Positions 24,435 to 32,267 of a DNA stretch of 32,267 nucleotides are shown in pieces. The notes beneath the pieces are model-generated. The model was given only the letters and a program-made list of their open reading frames with translations, ran no database searches and was not told the DNA's origin. How positions within the stretch are numbered: the stretch's first letter is position 1; every line of letters starts with the position of its first letter. The translations under genes were made by a program, and so were the position numbers. The stretch comes from Gammaproteobacteria bacterium (lineage in GTDB: Bacteria; Pseudomonadota; Gammaproteobacteria; CAMYNG01). The stretch lies in assembly GCA_011051615.1 (NCBI GenBank), contig DRKU01000063.1, positions 1 to 32,267 on the forward strand. The letters are read 5' to 3'.

Positions 24435-26000
24435 TCAGCTATTGTAGACCTGTTCAGGCAACCAGGTGGCCAGTTGCGGCCACAGGGCAAGCAGGATGAG
24501 GGCCAGTACCTGGATGGCGATGAAGGGCATGACGCCACGGTAGATCTGGGCCGTGGTCACTTCCGGCGGTGCCACGCCACGCAGGTAGAAGAGCGCGAAG
24601 CCGAACGGTGGTGTCAGGAACGAGGTCTGCAGGTTGATGGCGATCATGATGCCAAGCCACACGGGGTCGAGTCCCATGGCCAGCAGGATGGGTGCGACGA
24701 TGGGCACCACGACGAAGGTGATCTCGATGAAGTCGAGGATGAAGCCGAGCAGGAACATGATCAGCATGACCAGTATCACCGCTGTGACCACACCGCCCGG
24801 CATGTTGGAAAGAAAGTCGCGGATCAGATCGTCACCGCCAAAGCCACGAAACACCAGCGAGAACAGGGCGGCACCGATGAAGATGATGAACACCATGGCC
24901 GTCACGCGCGTGGTGGACTGTGCGACTTCGCGCAACACGGCCACGGTGAGCCTGGCGTGGCGACCGACGCGGACGAACGTCACCCCCATCATCGCCAGCG
25001 CCGCGATGAGCAGGGCCATGAAGACCTGCACCGGTGCGACGCCGGCGGGCCAGCCAGCCAGGCTCAGCAGCCACAGCACCACGCCGGGAAAGAACAGGAA
25101 GCGATAGCCAGCCCAGAAGCGGCGCGCATGGCGCTCATCAGTGAACCAGGTCAGCACCATGGCGCCCACCGCGCCCACCGAGGCCGCCTCGGTGGGCGTG
25201 GCCGCCCCCATCATGATGGAGCCCAGCACGGCGACGATGAGTGACAGTGGCGGCAGCAGTACCAGCAGGGCGCGGCGTAACAGTGCGCGGAGGCCGATGT
25301 TGCGCTCGCTGGCGGGGATCGCCGGCAGGGCTTCCGGGCGACGCCAGGCGACCAGCACCAGCCAGCCGATATACAGCGCAACCAGCAGCAGGCCGGGGAT
25401 GAGCGCACCGACGAAGAGATCCCCCACCGACACGGTCTCGGGCGCGAAGATCCCCTGCTCCAGTTGTGCCTGCTGGTAGGCCGAGGACAACACGTCGCCG
25501 AGCAGTACCAGCACGATGGAGGGCGGGATGATCTGGCCCAGTGTGCCGGAGGCGCAGATGGTGCCGGCGGAGACCGCCGGGTCATAGCCACGGCGCAGCA
25601 TGGTGGGCAGGGACAGCAGACCCATGGTCACTACCGTGGCGCCGACGATGCCGGTACTGGCGGCGAGCAGCATGCCCACCACGGTCACCGAGATCCCCAG
25701 GCCGCCGCGCAGCGGGCCGAACAGCATGGCCATGGTATCGAGCAGGTTCTCGGCAATGCGCGAGCGCTCCAGCATCACGCCCATGAAGACGAACAACGGC
25801 ACGGCGATGAGGGTGCCATTGGTCATGATGCCGTAGAGGCGGTTGGGGGTCGCGCCGAGGAAGGCGGCATCGAAACCGTCCAGCGACCAGCCCAGCAGGG
25901 CGAAGGCCAGCGCCGTGCCGCCGAGTGTGAAGGCGACGGGAAAGCCGGCCAGCAGCACCAGGCACAGGGTCAGGAACATCGCCAGCGCAAGCCATTCCAT
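24435..26000 (-). CDS. dctM: TRAP transporter large permease DctM
   Basis: The 521-residue membrane subunit that couples substrate uptake to a sodium gradient. About 12-13 hydrophobic segments run through the protein, starting MEWLALAMFLTLCLVLLAGFP. Typical DctM features are FPVAFTLGG, GTLIAVPLFVFMGVMLERS, the repeated pattern ASTGIVGATVVTMGLLSLP, PSIVLVLLGD, FLLGFILDFIEITFVVVPIVAPIL and NLQTSFLTPPFGFALFYLRG. It is longer than the usual ~430 because of an extra central region with further membrane segments (about 220-350), as in the mannitol/chloroaromatic (FcbT3-like) subfamily. That matches the type of binding protein at 17868. It follows dctQ with a 4-bp gap. Its 3' side has no clear terminator. 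Confidence 0.93.
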   Translation of the reverse strand: MEWLALAMFLTLCLVLLAGFPVAFTLGGTALAFALLGWSLDGFDAAFLGATPNRLYGIMTNGTLIAVPLFVFMGVMLERSRIAENLLDTMAMLFGPLRGGLGISVTVVGMLLAASTGIVGATVVTMGLLSLPTMLRRGYDPAVSAGTICASGTLGQIIPPSIVLVLLGDVLSSAYQQAQLEQGIFAPETVSVGDLFVGALIPGLLLVALYIGWLVLVAWRRPEALPAIPASERNIGLRALLRRALLVLLPPLSLIVAVLGSIMMGAATPTEAASVGAVGAMVLTWFTDERHARRFWAGYRFLFFPGVVLWLLSLAGWPAGVAPVQVFMALLIAALAMMGVTFVRVGRHARLTVAVLREVAQSTTRVTAMVFIIFIGAALFSLVFRGFGGDDLIRDFLSNMPGGVVTAVILVMLIMFLLGFILDFIEITFVVVPIVAPILLAMGLDPVWLGIMIAINLQTSFLTPPFGFALFYLRGVAPPEVTTAQIYRGVMPFIAIQVLALILLALWPQLATWLPEQVYNS

Positions 26001-26004
26001 GGGA

Positions 26005-26592
26005 TCAGATCACCTCGTCATGCGGGGGATGCCCGCCGGGGGTGGCATCGGCGGGCAGGTGGCCGCGCAGCACCAGCACGCTGGTGAGCAGTTGCGCCAG
26101 TCCCTGCAGCAGCACCAGCGCCGGCATGATCAGCAGCAGGGTCTTGAGCAACCACACGCCGGGCAGACCCCCGGCCTCGGGCGAGGCCTCGTGCAGCGCC
26201 CACGAACTGGCCACGTAGTCCCAGCCGATGACGAAGATGAACACACACATGGGAACCAGCAGGAACAGGGTGCCGAGCAGGTCCACCCAGTGGCGGTGGC
26301 GGGGCGACATGCGCCGGTAGAAGATGTCCACGCGCACGTGGCCGTCCTGCCCGAGGGTCCAGGCCGCGCCGAGCAGGAAGACCAGGGCGTGCAACCAGGC
26401 AATGGACTCCTGCATGGCGATGAAACCGAGGTTGAAGCCGTAGCGCAACAGCACGACGAAGAAGGTGACGAGCACCATCAGCAGGGTGGCCCAGGCGACG
26501 CTGCGGCCCACCCAGGCATTGAAACGGGTCAGGGCATGGGCCAGGCGGGCCGGCCGGGGCGGGGGCGAGACGCTGTCGTCGTGCTGTGACAT
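26005..26592 (-). CDS. dctQ: TRAP transporter small permease DctQ
   Basis: A 195-residue four-helix membrane protein that complexes with DctM. Hydrophobic segments lie near residues 35-55, 65-85, 105-130 and 150-175. Typical blocks are GRSVAWATLLMVLVTFFVVLLRYGF, AMQESIAWLHALVFLLGAAW and HVRVDIFYRRMSPRHRHWVDLLG. I chose the ATG at 26592 (MSQHDDS); a GTG at 26613 adds seven residues, and neither has a clear Shine-Dalgarno. The gene is first in a dctQ-dctM pair with a 363-bp gene-free region upstream. TTGAAA with a weak -10 lies there, as does a 12-bp dyad ACAACCTGTTGT (26789-26800) that could be an operator. Confidence 0.92.
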   Translation of the reverse strand: MSQHDDSVSPPPRPARLAHALTRFNAWVGRSVAWATLLMVLVTFFVVLLRYGFNLGFIAMQESIAWLHALVFLLGAAWTLGQDGHVRVDIFYRRMSPRHRHWVDLLGTLFLLVPMCVFIFVIGWDYVASSWALHEASPEAGGLPGVWLLKTLLLIMPALVLLQGLAQLLTSVLVLRGHLPADATPGGHPPHDEVI

Positions 26593-26711
26593 GGGCGGGT
26601 CCGGTTGGGGCACGGGGCGCGGGCTACGGTGATTTTTATGGTGGATGCCGGGCGGGGATTATAGCCAACCGGCGCGCAATGGGGAAAAGCCATGCCGTGA
26701 CGACGCCGGTC

Positions 26712-26906
26712 TTATGCACAGGCTTTGCAAATCAATACCTTATTACTGATTTATTACACCGAGGCGCATTTGACGCAGTAAAAATAACACAACCTGTTGT
26801 TTTCAAAAGAATTATATTTGGCGAAATTGCCGGCGGTCACCGCTGGCGCGGGCGGGTCGCGTCCCCCTGCCGGTGGCGGGCCACTTCATCCACATACTTA
26901 TCCACA
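26712..26906. promoter_or_regulatory. Candidate DnaA/IHF-binding cluster in the 363-bp dctQ-thrB spacer
   Basis: Three same-orientation DnaA-box-like 9-mers lie here: TTATGCACA (26712-26720), TCATCCACA (26886-26894, one mismatch) and the perfect box TTATCCACA (26898-26906), the last two only 3 bp apart. A perfect IHF consensus (WATCAANNNNTTR) reads AATCAATACCTTA at 26730-26742. Between the boxes, 26721-26825 is strikingly AT-rich for this genome. The layout resembles parts of oriC, datA or DARS loci. The dctQ promoter would also have to be in this stretch. No gene is seen between 26593 and 26955. Confidence 0.4.
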
Positions 26907-26908
26907 GG

Positions 26909-26934
26909 CCGGTGTCCCCCGGGGACCGCACCGG
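26909..26934. other. GC-rich hairpin downstream of thrB
   Basis: CCGGTG-TCC pairs with GGA-CACCGG around a 3-base bulge. On minus it follows the thrB stop by about 20 bp but is not followed by T, so it may protect the 3' end or reduce read-through rather than act as a classical terminator. Confidence 0.35.
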
Positions 26935-26955
26935 GGCGGTAAAACCCGGGTCGGA

Positions 26956-27921
26956 TCAGGCGCCGGGGGTAACGCGGGCCACGTGATCCAGGTGGTCGTG
27001 ACGGGCCACGTGATGGGCGAGGATGCGCTGGAAATGGGTCGGGTCCTTGATGTGGGTGATGGCCCCGTCGCGCGGGAAAAGCTTGTCCTGCAGGCGTGAG
27101 AGCCAGAAACGCAGTGCCGCGGCGCGCAGTTCCACCGCCCAGGCGCCCACTTCCAGCGCGGTGAAGGGACGCTGGCGGGCATAGGCCTCCACCATGGCCA
27201 TGACCCGCGCATCGTCCAGCCCGCCGTCGTCGGTGGTGCACCAGTCATTGACGGTCACTGCCAGGTCGTAGAGCAGGGCGTCTTCACAGGCGTAATAGAA
27301 GTCGATGATGCCGGTGAGTTCCTCGCCTTCGAAGAGGGCGTTGTCGCGGAACAGATCGGCATGGATCACACCGCGCGGCAGGTCCTCGAGACGGAAGCGG
27401 GATTCGAATTCCAGTTCCGCGCGCAACAGGGCGGCCTCGTCCTCGGCCAGCCGCGGCAGGACACGTGCGGCGGTGTCACGGCGCCAGGCCGCACCGCGAG
27501 GGTTGGGGCGTCGGCCGGTGAAACCGGCGATCTGGCGGTGCATGGTGCCCAGCGCATCGCCGATGGCGGCGCACTGGGTGCGGTCGGGCTGCTCGATGTT
27601 GTGGCCGCGCAGGCGCTGCACCAGGGCGGCGGGCTTGCCCTTGAACGCCTGCAGGTAGCGGCCCTCGCGGTCGGCCAGCGGATGGGCGCTGGGTACCCCG
27701 TGCTCGGCGAGAAAGGCCATGAGGTCAAGAAAGAAAGGCAGCTCCTCGGCGGTCAGTTCCTCGAAAATCGTCAGCACATACTCACCCGCGGTGGTGGTGA
27801 CGAAGTAGTTGGTGTTTTCGATGCCGGCACTGATGCCGGCGAAATCGATCAATTCACCGAGGGAAAAACGGCGCAAAAAGTCCACGAGCTCGTCGTGCTC
27901 GATTGTGGTGTAGACCGACAT
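26956..27921 (-). CDS. thrB: Homoserine kinase (APH-fold, ThrB type II)
   Basis: Phosphorylates homoserine with ATP, the step before threonine synthase. The 321 residues and the start MSVYTTIEHDELVDFL match the kinase type found in Pseudomonas and other proteobacteria, unrelated to GHMP ThrB of E. coli. Key sites are the ATP-binding TTTAGEYVLTIFEE near 41, the Brenner-type catalytic loop VIHADLFRDNALF near 188 (HxD and Asn), and GIIDFYYACEDALLYDLAV near 207 with the metal-binding Asp. It is the third gene in the minus-strand LOG-DUF2782-thrB group; the spacing to the DUF2782 gene is 73 bp. The same thrB-DUF2782-polA association is known in Pseudomonas. Confidence 0.95.
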   Translation of the reverse strand: MSVYTTIEHDELVDFLRRFSLGELIDFAGISAGIENTNYFVTTTAGEYVLTIFEELTAEELPFFLDLMAFLAEHGVPSAHPLADREGRYLQAFKGKPAALVQRLRGHNIEQPDRTQCAAIGDALGTMHRQIAGFTGRRPNPRGAAWRRDTAARVLPRLAEDEAALLRAELEFESRFRLEDLPRGVIHADLFRDNALFEGEELTGIIDFYYACEDALLYDLAVTVNDWCTTDDGGLDDARVMAMVEAYARQRPFTALEVGAWAVELRAAALRFWLSRLQDKLFPRDGAITHIKDPTHFQRILAHHVARHDHLDHVARVTPGA

Positions 27922-27994
27922 AAAAACCTGCGGGGGGTACCTGGCCCTGTCTCCGTTGTCCTGTCGCGTGCCCGGGCGGTGAGCCCGGCATGCG

Positions 27995-28390
27995 TCACCA
28001 GCGTTTCAGGATCCACTGATTGATGGGGGGATTATCCAGATCATCGTAACGGGTATCCAGTGCGCCGTCGCCGTCCGAATCGAACATGTAGTAGGGGGCG
28101 CCCCGGCTGGGGGTGATCCTGGCGTAGCGAAGCTGGCCGTTGACGCGGTATTCCTCTACCGTGGCGCCATCGCGGTGGACGATGGTGACCTCCGGCTCGC
28201 CACTCAGCTCGGGTTCCGGTTCGGGTTCCGTGGCACGCGCCTCGGCCACGGCGGGATCGGCGCCGGGCACGCTGGCGGGGGCCGGTTGCGGGGGCGGCGG
28301 CAGCTCGGCCACGTCCGTGTCCGCGGCGAGGGCGGCGGTGGCCAGGGTCAGGCCGAGGGCGATGATGAACAGGGATAGACGTGTGTACAT
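27995..28390 (-). CDS. DUF2782 family exported protein
   Basis: A 131-residue exported protein. The track gives a 357-residue ORF; its first 226 residues lie antisense-free but out of frame over the LOG gene and are not protein-like, so I take the ATG at 28390 (MYTRLSLFIIALGLTLATAALA, signal peptide cut after ALA). A Pro/Glu-rich linker (about 30-60, EPEPEPELSG) is followed by the DUF2782 domain: TIVHRDGATVEEYRVNGQLRYARITPSRG, PYYMFDSDGDGALDTR and a C-terminal INQWILKRW. The DSDGDGALD stretch looks like a Ca-binding loop. Function is not established. It lies 23 bp after the LOG gene and upstream of thrB. Confidence 0.86.
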   Translation of the reverse strand: MYTRLSLFIIALGLTLATAALAADTDVAELPPPPQPAPASVPGADPAVAEARATEPEPEPELSGEPEVTIVHRDGATVEEYRVNGQLRYARITPSRGAPYYMFDSDGDGALDTRYDDLDNPPINQWILKRW

Positions 28391-28413
28391 GGCACAGACT
28401 CGCTGGATTGGCG

Positions 28414-29139
28414 TCAGAGATCGAGCATGATACGGGTTTCTTCCTCGGAAGGCTCGAAACCACGGTGCTCGTAATGGTCGAAAATCGCATCGATGATGGC
28501 ATCCGGGGTGTCGAGGATGCGGAACAGGTCGAGGTCGTCGGCATCGATGGTGCCCTCGGTGACCAGGGTATCGCGCAGCCAGTCCACCAGCCCCTCCCAG
28601 AAGGGTGCATGCACGAGGATGATGGGGATGCGCCGCGTCTTGCCGGTCTGTACCAGGGTGAGGATCTCGGCCAGCTCGTCGAGGGTGCCGAAGCCGCCCG
28701 GCATGACCACGTAGGCGGCGGCATATTTGACGAACATCACCTTGCGCGAGAAGAAATGGCGGAAGTTGAGACTGATGTCCTGGTAGGGGTTGCTCGACTG
28801 TTCGTGGGGCAGCTGGATGTTGAGGCCGATGCTCGGCGATTTGCCCTCGTGGGCGCCCCTGTTGGCGGCCTCCATGATGCCGGGACCGCCGCCGCTGACC
28901 ACCGAGAAACCGGCATCGGAGAGGGCGCGGGCGATGTCCACGGTAAGCTGGTACCAGGGGTGGTCGGGCGCGGTGCGCGCCGAGCCGAAGATGCTCACCG
29001 AGGGCTTGATGCGTGCCAGGCGCTCGAAGCCTTCGACGAATTCCGCCATGATCTGGAAGATCTTCCACGACTCGCGCGTGAGCAGGGCGTCGTTGATGGG
29101 CAGAAAGCCGGGGTGTTCGAACTTGCTCTTGTCATCCAT
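28414..29139 (-). CDS. LOG-family (TIGR00730-like) nucleotide-binding protein
   Basis: A 241-residue cytosolic Rossmann-fold protein of the lysine-decarboxylase-like/LOG family. The signature GGGPGIMEAANRGA lies near residue 75 and PGGFGTLDE near 145. Members hydrolyse nucleoside monophosphates at the N-glycosidic bond or make cytokinins in plants and some bacteria. Here nucleotide salvage or turnover is a fair guess, not proven. SIFGSART near 50 starts the first strand. I chose the ATG at 29139 (MDDKSKFEHPGFLPIND) over the track start at 29310, because the extra residues are not protein-like. It is divergent from polA and first in the LOG-DUF2782-thrB group. Confidence 0.9.
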   Translation of the reverse strand: MDDKSKFEHPGFLPINDALLTRESWKIFQIMAEFVEGFERLARIKPSVSIFGSARTAPDHPWYQLTVDIARALSDAGFSVVSGGGPGIMEAANRGAHEGKSPSIGLNIQLPHEQSSNPYQDISLNFRHFFSRKVMFVKYAAAYVVMPGGFGTLDELAEILTLVQTGKTRRIPIILVHAPFWEGLVDWLRDTLVTEGTIDADDLDLFRILDTPDAIIDAIFDHYEHRGFEPSEEETRIMLDL

Positions 29140-29247
29140 AGGCAAAGGGTAGCGCGTTTGCACGGCAATGATAAGCCGGGCCGGGCAAAACCCGCGCACG
29201 GGCGGGGCGGACGGCAATATTTTTTCGTATCGCGGATCGGAACAGGG

Positions 29248-29253
29248 GATAAT
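29248..29253 (+). promoter_or_regulatory. polA: Candidate -10 element for polA
   Basis: GATAAT matches the -10 consensus at five of six bases, 110 bp before the polA ATG. No good -35 pairs with it at 16-18 bp. On minus, TATCAT near 29187-29192 could be the -10 for the LOG gene. The rest of this 224-bp divergent spacer shows nothing else I can name. Confidence 0.33.
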
Positions 29254-29363
29254 GCACGCCGGGATGTCCATGCAGGGCATGACCCGCATGCTGCCGCCCC
29301 CCGCACGCACCCGTAGCGAACGGCGGCGCCTGAAATGAGTTCAACGACCACGGCCCGGCAACG

Positions 29364-32108
29364 ATGACCAAGAAAAACGACAAACCCCTGATCCTGGTGG
29401 ACGGTTCGTCCTACCTGTTTCGCGCCTACCATGCCATGCCCAACCTGCGCAATTCGAAGGGCGAGCACCTCGGCGCCGTCTACGGCGTCACCAACATGCT
29501 GCGCAAGCTGCTTAAGGACTACGACCCCGAACACATCGCCGTGGTCTTCGATGCCAAAGGGCCGACCTTCCGCAACGATCTCTATGCCGACTACAAGGCC
29601 AATCGCCCGCCCATGCCCGAGGACCTGGCCCACCAGATCGAAGACATCCATGACATCGTGCGCGCCATGGGCCTGCCCCTGTTGTGCATCCCCGGTGTCG
29701 AGGCCGACGACGTGATCGGCACGCTGGCCACCCAGGCCGATGCCATGGGCATGGAGACCATCATTTCCACCGGCGACAAGGACATGGCGCAACTGGTGAC
29801 CGATCATGTCAGCCTGCTCAATACCATGGACGACAGCTTCCTCGATCGTGAGGGCGTGGAGAAGAAGTTCGGTGTACCGCCCGAGCGCATCGTCGACTAC
29901 CTGACCCTCATCGGCGATACCTCCGACAACATTCCCGGTGTCAACAAGGTGGGGCCCAAGACGGCGGTCAAGTGGCTGCAGCAATACGGTGACCTGGACA
30001 ACATCGTTGCCCATGCCGACGAGATCAAGGGCAAGGTGGGCGAATACCTGCGTGCTTTCCTCGACCAGTTGCCCCTGTCGCGCGAGCTGGTGACCATCCG
30101 GCGCGACGTACCACTCGATGTACGCCCCGATACCCTGCACCGCGGCCAGCCGGATCGCGAGGCGCTGCGCGATCTGTTCTCGCGCATGGAGTTCCGAACC
30201 TGGCTCGCCGAGGTGCTGCGTGGCGAGGGTCTGGCCGCCACCGCCTCTGGCGACGATGATCATGCCGCCGCCGCCAGTCTGCCCGCGTCCGTGGAAACGA
30301 CACACTACGAGACCCTCTTCGACATGGCGGAGCTCGATGCCTGGCTGGACCGCCTGCGGGAGGCCGACCTGTTCGCCTTCGATACCGAGACCACCAGTCT
30401 CGACTACATGGAGGCCGACATCGTCGGCGTGTCCTTCGCAGTGGAAGCCGGCCGGGCGGCCTACGTGCCGCTGGCGCATACCTATGAGGGCGCGCCGGCC
30501 CAACTGGGGCGCGAGGCCGTGCTGGAAAAGCTGCGTCCCCTGCTGGAGGACGCCGCGCAACAGAAGGTGGGGCAGAACCTGAAATACGACATGAGCGTGC
30601 TGGCGCGCCATGGCATCGAGCTGCGTGGCATCGCCTACGACACCATGCTGGAATCCTATGTGCTGGACTCCACCGCCTCGCGCCACGACATGGATTCACT
30701 GGCGCTCAAGTACCTCACCCACGATCCCATTCACTACGAAGACATCGCCGGCAAGGGCGCAAAGCAGGTGAGCTTCGACCAGGTGCCCATCGAGCAGGCA
30801 GCGCCCTATGCCGCCGAGGATGCCGACATTACGCTGCGCCTGCATCAGACCCTGTGGCCGCAACTCCAGCAGCACGAACGCCTGGTGGGCGTGTTTCGTG
30901 ACATCGAGATGCCGCTGGTACCGGTGCTCTCGCGCATGGAGCGTACCGGTGTGCTCATCGACAGTGCCATGCTCGCCGAACAGAGCCGTGAACTGGAACA
31001 GCGCATCGCCGAACTCGAACAACAGGCCTTTGCCATGGCCGGCGAGGAGTTCAATCTCGGTTCGCCCAAACAATTGCAGACGGTCCTGTTCGAAAAACTG
31101 GGCCTGCCGGTGGTGAGCAAGACGCCGAAAGGCCAGCCCTCCACCGCCGAGTCGGTGTTGCAGGAGCTCGCCGAACAGGGCCACGAACTGCCACAACTGA
31201 TCCTGCAACACCGCTCGCTGGCCAAACTCAAGTCCACCTATACCGACAAGCTGCCACAGATGATCAACCCGCACACTGGCCGCGTGCATACCTCGTATCA
31301 TCAGGCGGTGGCCGCCACCGGGCGCCTGTCGTCCTCGGATCCCAACCTGCAGAACATCCCCGTGCGCACCGAGGAAGGACGGCGCATCCGCCAGGCCTTC
31401 GTTGCCCCCGACGGGTGCCGGGTCCTGGCCGCGGACTACTCCCAGATCGAACTGCGTATCATGGCGCACCTGTCCGGCGACAGGGGCCTGCTGGAGGCCT
31501 TCTCCCGCGGTGCCGATATTCATCGCGCCACGGCGGCGGAGGTCTTCGGCATCGATACCGAGGCCGTCACCAGCGAGCAGCGTCGCTCGGCCAAGGCCAT
31601 CAACTTCGGTCTGATCTATGGCATGTCGGCCTTCGGTCTGGCGAAGCAACTGGGGATCGGCCGTGGCGAGGCGCAGCAGTACGTGGACCGCTACTTCGAA
31701 CGCTACCCCGGCGTGAAGGACTACATGGAGCGTACGCGCAAGCTGGCGCGGGAACAGGGTTACGTGGAGACCGTCTACGGTCGTCGTCTCTACCTGCCGG
31801 AGATCAACTCATCCAACGTGCCGCGCCGTCAGTACGCCGAGCGCACCGCCATCAATGCCCCCATGCAGGGAACCGCCGCCGATATCATCAAGCGCGCCAT
31901 GATCGACGTGGACCGTCGCCTGCAGGGAAGGGGCACGGAGGCGCGCATGATCATGCAGGTGCACGACGAACTGGTGCTGGAAGTGAACGCCGCTGCGGTG
32001 GAGGACATCACCGGCCTGCTGCGCGAGGCCATGATCGGCGCGGCGGACCTGGCCGTGCCGCTGGTGGTGGATATCGGCGTGGGCAGCAACTGGGACGAGG
32101 CACATTAA
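29364..32108 (+). CDS. polA: DNA polymerase I
   Basis: Full-length 914-residue repair and Okazaki-fragment polymerase with all three activities. The 5' nuclease domain (1-290) has LILVDGSSYLFRAYHA, VFDAKGPTFR, PGVEADDVIGTLA and ISTGDKDMAQLV. The 3'-5' exonuclease (about 315-500) keeps its acidic residues: FDTETTSLD, NLKYDMSVLARHG and YAAEDADITLRL, so proofreading should be active. The polymerase domain has ATGRLSSSDPNLQNIPVR, motif A DYSQIELRIMAHLSGD, motif B RRSAKAINFGLIYGMSAFG and motif C QVHDELVLEV. The Shine-Dalgarno is weak. A terminator follows about 35 bp after the stop. It is divergent from the LOG gene. Confidence 0.98.
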   Translation: MTKKNDKPLILVDGSSYLFRAYHAMPNLRNSKGEHLGAVYGVTNMLRKLLKDYDPEHIAVVFDAKGPTFRNDLYADYKANRPPMPEDLAHQIEDIHDIVRAMGLPLLCIPGVEADDVIGTLATQADAMGMETIISTGDKDMAQLVTDHVSLLNTMDDSFLDREGVEKKFGVPPERIVDYLTLIGDTSDNIPGVNKVGPKTAVKWLQQYGDLDNIVAHADEIKGKVGEYLRAFLDQLPLSRELVTIRRDVPLDVRPDTLHRGQPDREALRDLFSRMEFRTWLAEVLRGEGLAATASGDDDHAAAASLPASVETTHYETLFDMAELDAWLDRLREADLFAFDTETTSLDYMEADIVGVSFAVEAGRAAYVPLAHTYEGAPAQLGREAVLEKLRPLLEDAAQQKVGQNLKYDMSVLARHGIELRGIAYDTMLESYVLDSTASRHDMDSLALKYLTHDPIHYEDIAGKGAKQVSFDQVPIEQAAPYAAEDADITLRLHQTLWPQLQQHERLVGVFRDIEMPLVPVLSRMERTGVLIDSAMLAEQSRELEQRIAELEQQAFAMAGEEFNLGSPKQLQTVLFEKLGLPVVSKTPKGQPSTAESVLQELAEQGHELPQLILQHRSLAKLKSTYTDKLPQMINPHTGRVHTSYHQAVAATGRLSSSDPNLQNIPVRTEEGRRIRQAFVAPDGCRVLAADYSQIELRIMAHLSGDRGLLEAFSRGADIHRATAAEVFGIDTEAVTSEQRRSAKAINFGLIYGMSAFGLAKQLGIGRGEAQQYVDRYFERYPGVKDYMERTRKLAREQGYVETVYGRRLYLPEINSSNVPRRQYAERTAINAPMQGTAADIIKRAMIDVDRRLQGRGTEARMIMQVHDELVLEVNAAAVEDITGLLREAMIGAADLAVPLVVDIGVGSNWDEAH

Positions 32109-32109
32109 G

Positions 32110-32257
32110 AACAGTTGCGAGTAGCGAGTTGCCAGTGGCGAGAAAACCGGATTGAGAAATCCGTTTTTGCCGGGAAAGCGCAGAAAAATGAAAAGCGGCC
32201 CCCTCTCCCACAGGGACCTCGGTGCCCCGATCCTCAGCACTCGCCACTCGTTACTGT
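32110..32257. repeat. Inverted pair of CGAGTGGCGAG-type repeats after polA
   Basis: Left arm at 32110-32142 reads ACAGTTGCGAGTAGCGAGTTGC and on to CAGTGGCGAG. The right arm, 32231-32257, reads on minus ACAGTAACGAGTGGCGAGTGCTGAGG. The arms are imperfect inverted copies around the polA terminator and about 90 bp of unique sequence. No gene is seen from 32109 to the window end. Confidence 0.5.
32144..32168 (+). terminator. Rho-independent terminator of polA
   Basis: CGGATT and AATCCG form a 6-bp stem around GAGA, followed by TTTTT and preceded by AAAA. It lies 36 bp past the polA stop. Confidence 0.75.
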
Positions 32258-32267
32258 TTTTTCGTCA

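Noticed and set aside
28391-29068. N-terminal 226 residues of the 357-residue ORF
   Set aside because: Out-of-frame reading of the LOG gene; the real DUF2782 protein starts at 28390 with a signal peptide.

Overview
The window is a GC-rich chromosomal segment of a free-living gammaproteobacterium. This is inferred from gene content and order: rsmB-fmt-def, then LysM protein-dprA-smg-topA-tsaC-hemF, and thrB-DUF2782-LOG protein next to polA. The same blocks are known from Pseudomonas, where both sit close to the chromosomal origin. The overall look fits a Chromatiales or Ectothiorhodospiraceae type organism, but a genus cannot be named. No rRNA, tRNA, CRISPR array, transposase, integrase or phage gene was seen.

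Layout. (1) 1-1921, minus strand: def, fmt and a partial rsmB, which handle formyl-Met processing and rRNA methylation. (2) 2077-8883, plus strand: a LysM lipoprotein, dprA, smg, topA, tsaC and hemF. (3) 8961-12348, minus strand: a DUF2799 lipoprotein, a secreted hydrolase-like/TlpA thioredoxin fusion, and a Hpt-REC-REC-GGDEF diguanylate cyclase preceded by a sigma-28-like promoter. (4) 12490-17615: uvrD on plus, then a membrane PAS-PAS-GGDEF-EAL protein on minus. (5) 17868-24072, the accessory part: a TRAP solute-binding protein, an unknown one-TM protein, two tandem paralogous outer-membrane-like proteins, a secreted barrel-like protein with a G8 tract overlapping an alpha/beta hydrolase gene, a DUF2846 lipoprotein, and msrB. 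(6) 24435-26592, minus: the TRAP permease genes dctM and dctQ, 5.5 kb from the binding protein. (7) 26956-32108: thrB, a DUF2782 protein and a LOG-family protein on minus, then polA on plus.

Functional themes are translation start and tRNA modification (fmt, def, tsaC, rsmB), DNA maintenance (topA, dprA, uvrD, polA), c-di-GMP signalling (two multidomain proteins flanking uvrD), envelope and thiol/methionine redox (TlpA fusion, msrB), and organic-acid uptake (TRAP).

The items most worth a second look are: a 195-bp AT-rich intergenic stretch with DnaA boxes and a perfect IHF consensus (26712-26906); the sigma-28-like promoter of the diguanylate cyclase; the TlpA fusion, whose hydrolase domain has lost its nucleophile and whose gene lacks a normal start codon; the G8 tract in a surface-protein gene coupled to a hydrolase; and the split TRAP transporter. 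None is a clear-cut new system. All were read by eye, without searches.
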